Notes: generated by a model from the letters alone, not told the origin. A stretch of 64,000 bases of DNA from Bacillus sonorensis NBRC 101234 = KCTC 13918 (GCF_001592005.1 NZ_BCVZ01000017.1:1-64000), one strand, 5' to 3'. Numbered from the stretch's first letter, positions 1 to 9,852 are shown. Numbers and translations: made by a program.

Positions 1-537
1 AAAAGAGCGGAAATAGCAATGAAAGAAAGCGAAGAGCCTGAACCGCTTTACAGAACTTACCCCGGCCATGAAGAAACAAAAGAAGCGCCGTTCTACGGGG
101 TTCCCCACATTTTGCAGGATGAAGAGGAACAGGATGAGAGGGAACCACAGTCCTTTGAAATTGAAGTGAAGCAGGAAGCAGCTGAAGAAGAGTCTGAACC
201 AAGCCATTCGATTGAAATTCCGGAATACTCATTTCATGAGCAGGAAGAACCTGAAAAAGAAAGGGATGAAAGCGGAGAAGGCGATGAGGCGGACGGATCA
301 GTCAAGGAGAACGACAATGCGCTTTATTTAACGAAGCTATTTACAAAACAGGGAGAGGAGGAGTTTACGCGAATGAGAATGTGCATCGTTCAGCAACATG
401 ATACAATCGATCTTCTGTGCGAACGTTACGGCATTAATGCCCAGCAGCTCATCCGGATGAATTCCCTTTCTCTTGATGAGGAAATAAAAGAAGGACAAAT
501 CCTTTATATTCCCGACTACCATAACAGCCATGCCTAA
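1..537 (+). CDS. spoVID: Stage VI sporulation protein D, C-terminal part (partial)
   Basis: The reading frame is open from the first base of the window, so the N-terminal part lies upstream. The visible part is a long, very acidic, Glu-rich low-complexity stretch. A C-terminal LysM-type domain follows, roughly the last 50 residues, with the motifs CIVQQHDTIDLLCERYGI and EGQILYIPD. SpoVID is the mother-cell morphogenetic protein that drives encasement of the forespore by the coat; its LysM region and its SafA partner (also in this window) support that role. The stop at 535-537 is just upstream of ysxE, the B. subtilis arrangement. Confidence 0.9.
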   Translation, partial: KRAEIAMKESEEPEPLYRTYPGHEETKEAPFYGVPHILQDEEEQDEREPQSFEIEVKQEAAEEESEPSHSIEIPEYSFHEQEEPEKERDESGEGDEADGSVKENDNALYLTKLFTKQGEEEFTRMRMCIVQQHDTIDLLCERYGINAQQLIRMNSLSLDEEIKEGQILYIPDYHNSHA

Positions 538-552
538 TGCGTGGTGAACGGA

Positions 553-1575
553 ATGGAAGACATTCAGCCTGTATTAAAAGAATACGGCCTTGCCGCTCAA
601 TATATTGAGCCTGTCAGCCGAAAAGTGTGGAAGGTATACACGGACCACGGCGTGTTTGCCATGAAAAAGCTGGAGGCTTCAAGGAACACCCGTTTTACTG
701 ACCAGATGATCTTGCTTGAGGAGAAAGGCTACAGAAATTTCGTCCCCGTTTACAGGAATCGGGCCGGGGAATTTTTGACCGGGGCGGGCGCCGATTTCTG
801 CTATTTGATGCCATGGCTTGCTCTTGAAAAAGAGGAAGAACGTGATCAAAAGCATGAATATTTATTTCGAGAAATCGCCCTTCTTCACCAAAGAACCGAA
901 AAAGAGACTCGATTGAGGAAAGAGGATATCATCGGGCACTATGAACGGACAAAACGAAAGTGGGAAGCGCAAAAACAAAGATATGAAGAGATTGTCGCCG
1001 CGGCTGAAAAAGAATGGTATATGTCTCCCTTTCAGCTTCAGGCGGCGATGTATTACAGAGAGACGATATCGGCCGTCGACTTTGCGCTTGAACGCCTTGA
1101 TGATTGGCATGAAGCCATCAAAGATAAAGAGTCTTCCAGACTCGTCTTAAATCACGGGCAATTATCGGTTCATCATTTTCTCTATAATGATATGGGAACA
1201 GGCTATTTTGCCAATTTTGAAAAAGCGGGATATGCACCGCCTGCAAATGACCTGATCGTATTTTTTACAAGAACGTTCAAGACGAATCCCGTCATATGTC
1301 CGGAATGTGTGAACTGGTTTTATGCGTATCACAAAGCCTATCCTTTGCGGGAGGAGGAAATCAGCTTATTTTTAAGCTATATGGCATATCCGGCACCCGT
1401 CTTTTCCGTGCTGAAGCGCTACCAGACCGGGAACCGCTTCGGGGAGAAAGAAGAATGCGCAAGACTGCTGAAGGCGTATTGGCAAATGAAAAATGCGGAA
1501 CCGCTTGTGATGAATATTCATGAAACAGAGGAAAACCGCAAGCTCCAGGAAGAAACAGAGTCCCCATCAACATGA
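553..1575 (+). CDS. ysxE: Spore coat-associated kinase-like protein YsxE
   Basis: A protein of about 340 residues with an aminoglycoside-phosphotransferase/CotS-like fold. It has an N-terminal lysine in FAMKKLEAS and a loop resembling the catalytic region in [17 protein letters not shown]. This loop lacks the usual HGDLH sequence, so kinase activity is doubtful. The ATG at 553 is chosen because GGTGA lies about six bases upstream; GTG codons at 541 and 544 are in frame but lack a ribosome site. It follows spoVID after 15 bases, so the two are probably cotranscribed in the mother cell. The family is known as YsxE/CotI/CotS; the exact function is not established. Confidence 0.82.
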   Translation: MEDIQPVLKEYGLAAQYIEPVSRKVWKVYTDHGVFAMKKLEASRNTRFTDQMILLEEKGYRNFVPVYRNRAGEFLTGAGADFCYLMPWLALEKEEERDQKHEYLFREIALLHQRTEKETRLRKEDIIGHYERTKRKWEAQKQRYEEIVAAAEKEWYMSPFQLQAAMYYRETISAVDFALERLDDWHEAIKDKESSRLVLNHGQLSVHHFLYNDMGTGYFANFEKAGYAPPANDLIVFFTRTFKTNPVICPECVNWFYAYHKAYPLREEEISLFLSYMAYPAPVFSVLKRYQTGNRFGEKEECARLLKAYWQMKNAEPLVMNIHETEENRKLQEETESPST

Positions 1576-1602
1576 TGCGGACTTTTTTGCTTGCAGCCGG
1601 TT

Positions 1603-1794
1603 TTATATCCAGTCAAGGTGAAAGGCGCATGCAAGGAAAATGAGAATGCCCAAGAGGAGAACGTCAAATGTCGTTGGAAAGATTATGGTTCGAATGCCTT
1701 GAAAGACCGTAATCGGGAGGACGACCTGGACAGCGACAAGTCGGATTTGTTTTAGCCACGGCTGAAGTGAGTATGTGTTGAATTTTTTTCGCAC
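1603..1794 (-). CDS. Small two-helix membrane protein (YszA-like position)
   Basis: A 63-residue reverse-strand protein that starts with GTG at 1794-1792, after a very strong ribosome site (GGAGAGGAGG) about eight bases upstream. A basic N-terminus (RKKFN) is followed by two hydrophobic segments, about residues 19-38 and 42-62, so it is probably a small membrane protein with both segments in the membrane. It lies between ysxE and valS, where I recall B. subtilis carrying a small gene named yszA. I cannot confirm orthology from sequence memory. No function is proposed. Confidence 0.6.
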   Translation of the reverse strand: MRKKFNTYSLQPWLKQIRLVAVQVVLPITVFQGIRTIIFPTTFDVLLLGILIFLACAFHLDWI

Positions 1795-1895
1795 CTTATG
1801 CCTCCTCTCCTTTTCGTTACAGCATCATATGAGAAAAATAAGCTCATGTGCATGGCCCAATCTCGTATAAAACGAGAGAAAAACGGAAAAGATGA

Positions 1896-1925
1896 TTGAC
1901 GAAATAAAAAAAGATTTAGTAATAT
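1896..1925 (+). promoter_or_regulatory. Candidate sigma-A promoter of valS
   Basis: TTGACG at 1896-1901 and TAATAT at 1920-1925 are separated by 18 bases and lie just ahead of the valS T-box leader. A small 6-bp inverted repeat (TCTCGT/ACGAGA) occurs at 1861-1876. Confidence 0.5.
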
Positions 1926-1964
1926 AAGAACAAGAAAAAGTACGTGCTGAAAAGTCAATGATCA

Positions 1965-2212
1965 CCCGCTTTGAATGGGAAGAGTACAAAAACAGACGCT
2001 TACAGAGAGGGAAGCCGCCTGCTGAAAGGTTTTCCAGCCAGTCTTTTTTGGAAGGTCGCCCAGGAGCGCAATTTCTTGAACTAGAGTAGAGAAATTCGGG
2101 AAAGCCCCGTTATCCCATTTAAGTGCGTGAATGCCTGTTTGGCATTCATGAAAAAAGGTGGTACCGCGAGAGAGTTCTCTTCGTCCTTTTACAGGATAAA
2201 GAGGACTCTTTT
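1965..2212 (+). ncRNA. T-box riboswitch leader of valS
   Basis: The conserved T-box AAGGTGGTACCGCG lies at 2155-2168. It is followed by a terminator/antiterminator region (AGAGTTCTCTTCGTCC... AGAGGACTCTTTT, about 2170-2212). Upstream is a structured stem I region with an AGTA element near 1981 and a distal-loop motif GCTGAAAGG near 2022. A GTC valine codon in GAAGGTC (2055-2057) is the candidate specifier. Uncharged tRNA-Val would stabilise the antiterminator and turn valS on. The 5' boundary is approximate. Confidence 0.93.
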
Positions 2213-2248
2213 CTATTGATCAGCCGTTTATACGCTGGAGGTTTGAAA

Positions 2249-4891
2249 ATGGATAAACAAGAACTGACGATGCCGACAAAATATGACCCGGCTACAATTG
2301 AAAAAGACAGATATGAATATTGGGTGAACGGCAAATTTTTTGAAGCCAAAAACGATCCTGAAAAAGAGCCGTATACTGTTGTCATTCCGCCGCCGAATGT
2401 AACAGGAAAGCTGCATTTGGGCCATGCCTGGGATTCGACGCTGCAGGATATCGTGACAAGAATGAAGCGGATGCAGGGCTATGATGTGCTTTGGCTGCCG
2501 GGCATGGACCATGCCGGCATCGCGACGCAGGCAAAGGTTGAAGCCAAACTCCGCGAAGAAGGAAAAACCCGCTATGATCTTGGACGGGAAAAATTTCTCG
2601 AGGAAACGTGGAAATGGAAAGAGGAATACGCTGATTTCATCCGCAGCCAATGGGCAAAACTCGGCCTCGGCCTCGATTATTCGAGAGAGCGGTTTACCCT
2701 TGATGACGGGCTCTCAAAAGCGGTGCGCGAAGTCTTTGTCAAGCTTTATGAAAAAGGGCTGATTTACCGCGGAGAATATATCATCAACTGGGATCCGGCC
2801 ACAAAAACGGCTCTATCCGACATAGAAGTCATCTATAAGGATGTTCAAGGCGCGTTCTACCATATGCGCTATCCGCTCAAAGACGGCTCAGGCTCGATTG
2901 AAATCGCGACGACCCGTCCGGAAACAATGCTCGGAGACACAGCCGTAGCGGTTCATCCGGAAGATGAACGGTACAAACACTTAATCGGAAAAACAGTGAT
3001 TCTGCCTATTACGGGAAGAGAAATTCCGATTGTCGGTGACGACTACGTCGATATGGAATTCGGTTCAGGCGCCGTTAAAATCACGCCGGCACACGATCCG
3101 AACGACTTTGAAATCGGTAACCGCCACAATCTCGAGCGGATTCTCGTCATGAATGAAGACGGTACGATGAATGACAATGCCCTTCAATACAAAGGCATGG
3201 ACCGTTTTGAGTGCCGTAAAGCGATTGTCAAAGATCTTCAAGAACAGGGCGTGTTGTTCAAAATCGAAGAGCATACGCATTCCGTCGGCCACAGCGAGCG
3301 CAGCGGCGCCGTCGTTGAGCCTTATCTTTCAACGCAATGGTTCGTGCAAATGCAGCCGCTTGCCGATGCGGCAATCGAATTGCAAAAAAGTGAAGGGAAA
3401 GTCAATTTCGTTCCAGACCGTTTTGAAAAAACCTATCTACACTGGATGGAAAATATCCGCGACTGGTGCATTTCCCGCCAGCTGTGGTGGGGTCATCGAA
3501 TTCCGGCCTGGTATCATAAAGAAACGGGCGAAATCTATGTTGGCGTTGAAGCGCCGGAGGATGCCGAAAACTGGGAGCAGGACAAAGATGTTCTTGATAC
3601 ATGGTTCAGTTCGGCTCTGTGGCCGTTTTCGACAATGGGCTGGCCTGACGTTGACACGGAAGATTTCAAACGCTACTATCCGACAAACGTCCTGGTCACA
3701 GGCTATGACATCATTTTCTTCTGGGTGTCCAGAATGATTTTCCAAGGCATCGAGTTCACTGGAGAGCGTCCGTTTAAAGACGTCTTGATCCATGGACTGA
3801 TCCGCGATGATCAAGGCCGCAAGATGAGCAAATCGCTCGGAAACGGAGTCGATCCTATGGATGTAATCGACAAGTACGGCGCCGATTCGCTCCGCTATTT
3901 TCTTGCGACCGGAAGCTCGCCTGGACAGGACTTGCGCTTCAGCTTTGAAAAAGTTGAATCAACATGGAATTTTGCAAACAAAATCTGGAATGCTTCAAGG
4001 TTTGCATTAATGAACATGGACGGCATGACGTATGAAGAGCTTGATTTATCAGGTGAAAAATCGGTTGCTGATAAATGGATTTTAACAAGATTAAACGAGA
4101 CGATCGAAACGGTGACACAGCTCGCTGACAAATATGAATTCGGAGAAGTCGGCCGCCATTTATACAACTTTATTTGGGACGATTTCTGCGATTGGTACAT
4201 TGAAATGGCCAAACTTCCGCTTTATGGCGATGATGAAGCGGCTAAAAAGACGACACGTTCCATTTTGGCGTATGTTTTGGATCAAACGATGCGGCTCCTG
4301 CACCCGTTCATGCCATTCTTGACAGAAGAAATTTGGCAGCACCTTCCTCATCAAGGCGAATCGATCACGGTCGCGAAGTGGCCTGAAGCCGTCAAAGAAT
4401 ATACCGACAACAAAGCCGCGGCCGACATGAAGCTTCTCGTTGAGGTGATCCGCGCTGTGCGGAACATCCGCAGCGAAGTCAATACGCCGCTCAGCAAACA
4501 AATCGAGCTCTATATTAACACAAGCACTCCTGATGTCGCAGAACGTCTTGAAGAAAACCGCTCATATGTGGAACGTTTTACGAACCCGAGCGTGCTTCAA
4601 ATCGGTACGGACATCAAGACGATTGATAAAGCGATGACCGCCGTTGTATCAGGCGCGGAATTGATTTTGCCGCTTGAGGGCCTGATCAACATCGATGAAG
4701 AAATCAGCCGCCTTCAAAAAGAACTCGACAAGCTGACGAAAGAAGTAGAACGGGTTCAGAAAAAATTGAGCAATGAAGGCTTTATGAAAAAAGCGCCTCA
4801 GCACGTTATCGACGAAGAACGGGCGAAAGAAGCGGATTATACGGCAAAACGCGAAGCTGTAGAAAAACGAATCGCTGAATTGAAAAACTAG
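2249..4891 (+). CDS. valS: Valine--tRNA ligase
   Basis: A class I aminoacyl-tRNA synthetase of 880 residues, the usual Bacillus length. It charges tRNA-Val in the cytoplasm. The ATP-binding HIGH-type motif is HLGH in [10 protein letters not shown] (about residue 57). The second signature is KMSKSLGN (about residue 524). A CP1 editing domain lies between them, and a C-terminal coiled-coil arm spans about residues 808-880 ([20 protein letters not shown]). The start is ATG 2249 with GGAGG seven bases upstream. The frame stays open upstream through the T-box, but that part is leader RNA. Regulation is by the valine T-box immediately upstream. Confidence 0.98.
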   Translation: MDKQELTMPTKYDPATIEKDRYEYWVNGKFFEAKNDPEKEPYTVVIPPPNVTGKLHLGHAWDSTLQDIVTRMKRMQGYDVLWLPGMDHAGIATQAKVEAKLREEGKTRYDLGREKFLEETWKWKEEYADFIRSQWAKLGLGLDYSRERFTLDDGLSKAVREVFVKLYEKGLIYRGEYIINWDPATKTALSDIEVIYKDVQGAFYHMRYPLKDGSGSIEIATTRPETMLGDTAVAVHPEDERYKHLIGKTVILPITGREIPIVGDDYVDMEFGSGAVKITPAHDPNDFEIGNRHNLERILVMNEDGTMNDNALQYKGMDRFECRKAIVKDLQEQGVLFKIEEHTHSVGHSERSGAVVEPYLSTQWFVQMQPLADAAIELQKSEGKVNFVPDRFEKTYLHWMENIRDWCISRQLWWGHRIPAWYHKETGEIYVGVEAPEDAENWEQDKDVLDTWFSSALWPFSTMGWPDVDTEDFKRYYPTNVLVTGYDIIFFWVSRMIFQGIEFTGERPFKDVLIHGLIRDDQGRKMSKSLGNGVDPMDVIDKYGADSLRYFLATGSSPGQDLRFSFEKVESTWNFANKIWNASRFALMNMDGMTYEELDLSGEKSVADKWILTRLNETIETVTQLADKYEFGEVGRHLYNFIWDDFCDWYIEMAKLPLYGDDEAAKKTTRSILAYVLDQTMRLLHPFMPFLTEEIWQHLPHQGESITVAKWPEAVKEYTDNKAAADMKLLVEVIRAVRNIRSEVNTPLSKQIELYINTSTPDVAERLEENRSYVERFTNPSVLQIGTDIKTIDKAMTAVVSGAELILPLEGLINIDEEISRLQKELDKLTKEVERVQKKLSNEGFMKKAPQHVIDEERAKEADYTAKREAVEKRIAELKN

Positions 4892-4898
4892 AAAATGA

Positions 4899-4945
4899 AA
4901 ATGAGGTGTTTTTCAGTCTTCATCAGGCTGGGAAACACCTTCATT
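4899..4945 (+). promoter_or_regulatory. Long hairpin between valS and folC
   Basis: AATGAGGTGTTT (from about 4900) pairs with AAACACCTTCATT (to about 4945), forming a long stem without a following run of T. It may be an attenuator, an RNA processing site or a leaky terminator separating valS from folC. Confidence 0.4.
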
Positions 4946-4965
4946 ATTGAAGGGAAGGAATAGCC

Positions 4966-6264
4966 TTGTTCAGTACTTTTGATGAAGCGCTCAGCTGGGT
5001 TAACGGAAGGCTTAAATTTGGGATAAAACCGGGACTCGGGCGAATGGAAAAGCTGCTCGACGCGCTTGACCGCCCGGAGAAGAAGATCAAAGCCATACAT
5101 GTGGCCGGAACGAATGGAAAAGGCTCAACGATCGCTTTTATCCGTTCGATACTAAATGAAGCCGGGTATACGGCAGGCACGTTCACTTCTCCTTATATCA
5201 TCACCTTTAATGAGCGGATCAGCGTAGACGGCATTCCGATTTCGGATGAGGAGTGGACGGCGCTTTTTAATGAAATCGCACCGCTCGTGCTCGAGCTTGA
5301 AAAAACCGAATACGGGGCGGCTACGGAATTTGAAATTATTACAGCATGCGCATTTTTATATTTTGCCAAATACCGCAAGACAGATTTTGTGATTTTTGAA
5401 ACCGGCCTTGGCGGCCGTCTCGATTCGACCAATGTCGTAGACCCGATTTTGACGGTCATCACGACCATCGGTCATGACCACACCGCCATTTTAGGAGAAA
5501 CCCTCGAGGAAATCGCAGCTGAAAAAGCCGGGATCATCAAGTGCGGCGTTCCCGTTTTAACAGCCGTTCATCAGCATGAAGCGGCAGAGGTCATCAAACG
5601 GAAAGCGGCTGAAAGCGGATCTTCCTTCATATCCCTTTATGAACATTGCGACATATACGGGGAGCGTTCATTGCCGGATGGGGAGCAGTTTTCGCTGAGG
5701 ACGCCGGGGCATCAGTATGAAAAGATGGAAACCGGTCTGATGGGAACCCATCAGCGGCAAAATGCGTCCTTGGCGATTCTGGCCGTTGAATGGCTCGCCG
5801 CTGAACAACATGCTGCCATTCGTTCTGAGGAGCTTCGTGCCGGTTTGAAAAAAGCGGCATGGGCCGGACGTTTTGAAAAAGTGCTCGAAAAACCGCTTAC
5901 GTTTATTGACGGCGCCCATAACAAGGAAGGCGTCGACAGGCTGGCTGAGACGATTGCCGCTCATTTTGGGGAGCGAAACATCCATGTTTGTTTTAGTGCA
6001 TTAAAAGATAAGCCATATCAGGACATGATCCGCAAATTGGAGACGTTTGCGTCTTCGGTTCATTTTACATCCTTTGATTTTCCGAGAGCCGAATCCGCCC
6101 AAAAGCTGTATGAACAATGCCATGCCCGCTGTAAAACGTATGATGAAAACATCGCTTCCGTTTTCCGGCTGATCGACGAAAAAGCAGCGGACGAAAAAGC
6201 ACTTGTGATCATCACGGGTTCGCTTTACTTCATTTCCGCCGTCAGGTCGGCACTAAAAGAATAA
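4966..6264 (+). CDS. folC: Folylpolyglutamate synthase / dihydrofolate synthase
   Basis: A Mur-ligase-family enzyme of 432 residues that adds glutamate to dihydropteroate and folates in the cytoplasm. The ATP-binding loop is GTNGKGST at about residues 48-55. Further family signatures are TSPYIITFNERI and FETGLGGRLDSTN, and DGAHNKEGV marks the C-terminal domain. Translation starts at TTG 4966 after AGGGAAGGAA. It is downstream of valS, as in B. subtilis, and is followed by a terminator before comC. The length and motifs are complete. Confidence 0.96.
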   Translation: MFSTFDEALSWVNGRLKFGIKPGLGRMEKLLDALDRPEKKIKAIHVAGTNGKGSTIAFIRSILNEAGYTAGTFTSPYIITFNERISVDGIPISDEEWTALFNEIAPLVLELEKTEYGAATEFEIITACAFLYFAKYRKTDFVIFETGLGGRLDSTNVVDPILTVITTIGHDHTAILGETLEEIAAEKAGIIKCGVPVLTAVHQHEAAEVIKRKAAESGSSFISLYEHCDIYGERSLPDGEQFSLRTPGHQYEKMETGLMGTHQRQNASLAILAVEWLAAEQHAAIRSEELRAGLKKAAWAGRFEKVLEKPLTFIDGAHNKEGVDRLAETIAAHFGERNIHVCFSALKDKPYQDMIRKLETFASSVHFTSFDFPRAESAQKLYEQCHARCKTYDENIASVFRLIDEKAADEKALVIITGSLYFISAVRSALKE

Positions 6265-6270
6265 AGGGCA

Positions 6271-6309
6271 AAAAATGCGTTTTCAGCCCCCGGCTGGGAG
6301 CGCATTTTT
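6271..6309 (+). terminator. Terminator after folC
   Basis: Stem AAAAATGCG (6271-6279) pairs with CGCATTTTT (6301-6309), with a further inner CAGCC/GGCTG stem. Confidence 0.75.
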
Positions 6310-6353
6310 AGATTTTAAGAAAAGCGCGTCTTTCCCCGGTTTGCTAAACTTAT

Positions 6354-6400
6354 AGCCTCCGGCCCTTTCAGATTCAGGCCGGCAAATCATGCGAGAGGCT
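6354..6400 (+). promoter_or_regulatory. Hairpin in the comC leader overlapping the ribosome site
   Basis: CCGGCC (6359-6364) pairs with GGCCGG (6377-6382). Outside this, AGCCT (6354-6358) can pair with AGGCT (6396-6400), which contains part of the comC Shine-Dalgarno region. This could limit translation; the structure is predicted by eye only. Confidence 0.35.
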
Positions 6401-6411
6401 GATGTCTATTG

Positions 6412-7146
6412 ATGTATTTATTTATATTCGGTTTAGTGCTCGGTTCTTTTTTTAATGTGGCCGGCCGCCGCATACCCGAGAACACCTCTTTGATCGCTCC
6501 CCGCTCCGCCTGCCCTGACTGCTGCCGCCCGCTCACTTTTCTTGAACTGATTCCGGTGTTGTCCTATATATTGCAGAGGGGAAAATGCAGGGGATGCAAA
6601 CGGCCTGTTTCCATCGTGTATCCGGCCGTTGAGCTTGCGGCGGCATTGCTGTTTGCCTTTGCCTATTTAAGGATTGGCGATCCCGGAGAGCTTGTCATCG
6701 CGCTTTTCCTCATTTCTTTATTGCTTATCGTGTTTGTCTCAGATGTGATGTATATGGTCATACCTGATGCCGTCCTTTGTTTTTTTCTGCCTGTTTTTGC
6801 CGCCGGGCGCATCCTGTTCCCGCTTGAGCCTTGGCATTCAAGCTTAACTGGAGCGATTGCCGGTTGTCTGCTGCCGCTTGTTGCGGCTGTGATGACGAAA
6901 GGCGGCATCGGCGGGGGAGATGTAAAGCTGTTTGCCGTTCTTGGCATCGTCCTCGGGGTTCGCCAGATTTTGCTCGTATTCGTTCTGTCTGCGGCTGCCG
7001 GAATGGTGATGGGTTTCGCGGCGATGCTGGTTGGGAAGCTAAAACGAAGAGAGCCATTGCCATTTGCGCCCGCCATTTTGATCGGAACATTGACAGGCTA
7101 TTTTTATGGCGACCCGCTGATCGGCTTATACATTCAGATGATATGA
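6412..7146 (+). CDS. comC: Competence prepilin peptidase / N-methyltransferase
   Basis: A 244-residue polytopic membrane aspartyl protease (type IV prepilin peptidase, A24 family). It processes the ComG pseudopilins for DNA uptake. Two Cys pairs sit in the N-terminal cytoplasmic loop (CPDC and CRGC). The two catalytic aspartates lie in DVMYMVIPD (about residue 109) and GGGDVKLF (about residue 170). The rest is hydrophobic helices. The start is the ATG at 6412; TTG 6409 is also possible. It sits between folC and spoIIB as in B. subtilis. Upstream, only a degenerate ComK-like AAAA-N5-TCTT is visible (about 6320-6333). Confidence 0.93.
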   Translation: MYLFIFGLVLGSFFNVAGRRIPENTSLIAPRSACPDCCRPLTFLELIPVLSYILQRGKCRGCKRPVSIVYPAVELAAALLFAFAYLRIGDPGELVIALFLISLLLIVFVSDVMYMVIPDAVLCFFLPVFAAGRILFPLEPWHSSLTGAIAGCLLPLVAAVMTKGGIGGGDVKLFAVLGIVLGVRQILLVFVLSAAAGMVMGFAAMLVGKLKRREPLPFAPAILIGTLTGYFYGDPLIGLYIQMI

Positions 7147-7170
7147 TGAAAAATTTGACGAAACCTTTTT

Positions 7171-7203
7171 GAACGAGACGACAAAAGTCTTGTTCTTTTT
7201 TTT
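7171..7203 (+). terminator. Terminator after comC
   Basis: A nine-base stem GAACGAGAC/GTCTTGTTC (7171-7179 with 7187-7195) is followed by a run of eight or more T. Confidence 0.8.
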
Positions 7204-7343
7204 GCAGGCTGTGATAAAGTGTGGACAATAAGAGGGACAGGCCTTTAGGGGATCTCCTCCTTCCTTCTGGCTTCCCTCTAATAGAATCGTTTTTTCCTGC
7301 ATGCTTATCATAAAATCAAAAACGGAAAGCGAGGGAAGTACAT

Positions 7344-8375
7344 ATGAAAAAACGGAAAAGCAAGAGAAATTCGCCCCGGAACATTGGGAAAGAAGATCCG
7401 CTTAAAGTGATGATCAACGGGAAAGAAGAGACGATATACGGAACTGAGAAAGAGGCGCCGAAAAAAAATCAAGAAAAGAAACTCACTTTTTCGAATTGGG
7501 AAGAAAAGCGAAAGGCCGAGCAGGAAGTGTCGGCTTCCAAAGAAAACAGCAAACCCGAAACAGACGACGAGTTTACATGGGCTCCGCCTGATGAGGAAGA
7601 AGACGTGTTTCAAGATGATCCCAAAGTGGTGGCGCCCTACAAAAAGAAAAATGAAGGCAAAGTCTATCAAAAGGCGAAAAAATCGTTCTCTTACCCTTTT
7701 AAGCGTTTTGCAGTGACCATTATATTCGCCGTTTTGCTCGGTACAGGCCTCGGTGTGTTTGCTCTTAATCTCGCATCAAATCAAGAAGAAGTGCCGGCAT
7801 CAGCAAGCCTCGGTGCGGATGAGGGAGGCGGCAAAACCGCCAAAGCCGGCGACACGACAGGAAGCGATGGGGGAGAAAAAGCAGTCAGCGAAGCAGGTGC
7901 CGATCTTAAAGCCTTTGCCGTTCAAGCGGGCAAATTCTCTTCAAAGGAAGGGGCGGAAACCTTGGCGTCTCAGATCGTGGAAAAGGGCTATGCCGCCGTT
8001 CCGCTGGCAAAAGATGACGGATATTATGTCATCGCCGGCATCGCCGGAGAGAAGCAGATGACCTCACAGCTCGGGCAGATATTGATTGATCACGATTTTG
8101 AAGCATGGGGCGGAAAAGAGCTGTCATTTTCGCTTGATTCAGGCTTATCACCGGCCTTTAAAGAAGCGGCGGAGCTGTCAGCCAAGGCGATTCTCGGCGC
8201 AGAGGTGACCGAAAAAAACATCGCCGATCTCAAAGCGGAAATTGATGGAATCCAACCGGAAGGCGACTCTAAAAAGGTGAAAGAGGGCATACTGAAAGCC
8301 GTGGACCTGCTGGAAAAACCGACTGCAACGAACGGCTGGAAAAGCCAGCAGCTATTGCTCAGCCAAATCAAGTAA
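7344..8375 (+). CDS. spoIIB: Stage II sporulation protein B
   Basis: A 343-residue single-pass membrane protein. The first 110 residues are charged and cytoplasmic. A transmembrane helix (VTIIFAVLLGTGLGVFALNL) follows at about residues 119-140. The external part contains a SPOR-type domain (AFAVQAGKFSSKEGAETLA onward, about residues 190-260). SpoIIB acts at the polar septum during engulfment, where the SPOR domain binds denuded septal peptidoglycan. ATG 7344 follows GAGGGAAG. It lies between comC and maf as in B. subtilis and has its own terminator. Confidence 0.93.
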   Translation: MKKRKSKRNSPRNIGKEDPLKVMINGKEETIYGTEKEAPKKNQEKKLTFSNWEEKRKAEQEVSASKENSKPETDDEFTWAPPDEEEDVFQDDPKVVAPYKKKNEGKVYQKAKKSFSYPFKRFAVTIIFAVLLGTGLGVFALNLASNQEEVPASASLGADEGGGKTAKAGDTTGSDGGEKAVSEAGADLKAFAVQAGKFSSKEGAETLASQIVEKGYAAVPLAKDDGYYVIAGIAGEKQMTSQLGQILIDHDFEAWGGKELSFSLDSGLSPAFKEAAELSAKAILGAEVTEKNIADLKAEIDGIQPEGDSKKVKEGILKAVDLLEKPTATNGWKSQQLLLSQIK

Positions 8376-8380
8376 TCAGG

Positions 8381-8410
8381 AACCAGCCGATGCGCTGGTT
8401 TTTTTATTTT
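8381..8410 (+). terminator. Terminator after spoIIB
   Basis: AACCAGC (8381-8387) pairs with GCTGGTT (8394-8400), followed by a T tract. Confidence 0.8.
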
Positions 8411-8525
8411 TCGCTTTTTGTCATCAAAAAGTTACTTTTCTGAAATTGTGGCTGAGCCGTTCTTTTGGTAGGATAAACAAGTATCTTTTTTCTGATAGCA
8501 AAAACCCATGAAAGGATGGCTACTG

Positions 8526-9098
8526 ATGACACAACCGCTGATTTTAGCTTCGCAATCACCCCGCAGAAAGGAACTCCTCAATCTTTTGCAAATACCATAC
8601 AGCATCGTTGTCAGCGATGCAGAAGAAAAATTAAATCGAAACTTTTCCCCCGCAGAAAACGTCAAATGGTTGGCGGAACAAAAAGTGCGGGTAGTAGCCG
8701 ACCAATATCCTGATGCTGTCGTGCTTGGGGCCGACACCATTGTTTGTTTTGAAGGCGTCTGTCTCGGCAAACCGAAAGATGCCGAGGAAGCGGAAAGAAT
8801 GCTTAAAATGCTTTCCGGTCAGACCCATTCTGTGCTTACGGGTGTCTGCATCAAGTCAAACAGCAAATGCGAAACATTTTTTGAAGAGACCGAAGTCACG
8901 TTCTGGCCCCTTGACGAAAAAGAAATCAGCGCCTATATCGATACAGGCGAACCGTTTGATAAAGCGGGCGCCTATGGCATACAGGGAAAAGGCGCGCTCT
9001 TTGTCAAACATATAAAGGGAGATTATTATTCCGTCGTGGGGCTGCCGATTTCAAAAACGATGAGAATGCTGAAGCGATTTGGTCTGAACTCCTATTGA
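8526..9098 (+). CDS. maf: Maf family nucleoside triphosphate pyrophosphatase
   Basis: A 190-residue cytoplasmic house-cleaning pyrophosphatase that hydrolyses dTTP, UTP and modified nucleotides. The N-terminal family signature is [12 protein letters not shown] (about residues 7-18), the conserved aspartate is in GADTIV, and [13 protein letters not shown] lies near the C-terminus. The start is ATG 8526, seven bases after AAAGGATGG; an in-frame ATG at 8508 has no ribosome site. It is the first gene ahead of radC-mreBCD-minCD. Overproduction of Maf inhibits septation in B. subtilis, which fits the neighbours. Confidence 0.95.
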   Translation: MTQPLILASQSPRRKELLNLLQIPYSIVVSDAEEKLNRNFSPAENVKWLAEQKVRVVADQYPDAVVLGADTIVCFEGVCLGKPKDAEEAERMLKMLSGQTHSVLTGVCIKSNSKCETFFEETEVTFWPLDEKEISAYIDTGEPFDKAGAYGIQGKGALFVKHIKGDYYSVVGLPISKTMRMLKRFGLNSY

Positions 9099-9146
9099 TA
9101 AACCGAACGGGAAGGGGAATCACAGGGAGGGTTTACCATAAGCGAC

Positions 9147-9827
9147 ATGCCAATGAAATTAAGAGATTTTCCGGAGGATGAAAGGCCGCGCGAACGGCTG
9201 CTGAACATAGGCGCCGAAAGCCTGTCGAACCACGAACTGCTGGCGATTCTTTTAAGGACCGGGACAAAAAAAGAATCGGTCCTGCAGCTGTCAAACCGCC
9301 TTCTTCAGACGTTTGACGGTCTGCGTCTGCTGAAAGAAGCCTCGGCTGAAGAGCTTTCCAGCATCTCCGGCATCGGCCGCGCAAAAGCCGTTCAAATATT
9401 GGCGGCTCTCGAGCTGGGACGGCGGATCCACCAGCTTGTATATGAAGAGCGTTATGTGATCCGTTTTCCTGAGGATGCTGCCAATTTGCTGATGGAAGAT
9501 ATGAGGTTTTTGTCTCAGGAACACTTCGTTTGCCTTTATCTGAATTCTAAAAACCAGGTGATTCATAAGCGCACGGTTTTTATCGGAAGCTTGAATTCCT
9601 CCATTGTTCACCCGCGGGAAGTATTTAAGGAGGCCTTAAAGCGGTCTGCCGCTTCTTTCATCTGCGTGCACAACCACCCTTCTGGAGATCCGACCCCAAG
9701 CAGTGAAGATATTGATGTAACAAGGCGTCTCAATGAATGCGGACAGCTGATCGGAATCGAATTGCTCGATCACATTGTCATCGGCGATCAAAAATTTGTG
9801 AGCTTAAAAGAAAAAGGCTATTTGTAA
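9147..9827 (+). CDS. radC: RadC family (UPF0758) JAMM-domain protein
   Basis: The protein has 226 residues from the first ATG. It has a helix-hairpin-helix-like region (ISGIGRAKAVQILAALELG) and a C-terminal JAMM metalloprotease-like motif HNHPSGDPTPSSED, which keeps both histidines and the Asp. The biochemical role is unknown despite the historical name; it does not appear to be needed for recombination repair. The start is uncertain. GGAGG (9126-9130) is 16 bases from the ATG at 9147 but only seven from an in-frame ATA at 9138. The gene lies between maf and mreB as in B. subtilis. Confidence 0.92.
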   Translation: MPMKLRDFPEDERPRERLLNIGAESLSNHELLAILLRTGTKKESVLQLSNRLLQTFDGLRLLKEASAEELSSISGIGRAKAVQILAALELGRRIHQLVYEERYVIRFPEDAANLLMEDMRFLSQEHFVCLYLNSKNQVIHKRTVFIGSLNSSIVHPREVFKEALKRSAASFICVHNHPSGDPTPSSEDIDVTRRLNECGQLIGIELLDHIVIGDQKFVSLKEKGYL

Positions 9828-9852
9828 CACTTTTTTTTTCATTAAATTAAGC

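Noticed and set aside
2123-2248. In-frame extension of valS upstream through the T-box (42 extra codons)
   Set aside because: It runs across the T-box and terminator, has no ribosome site, and the ATG at 2249 has a good one and gives the family length.
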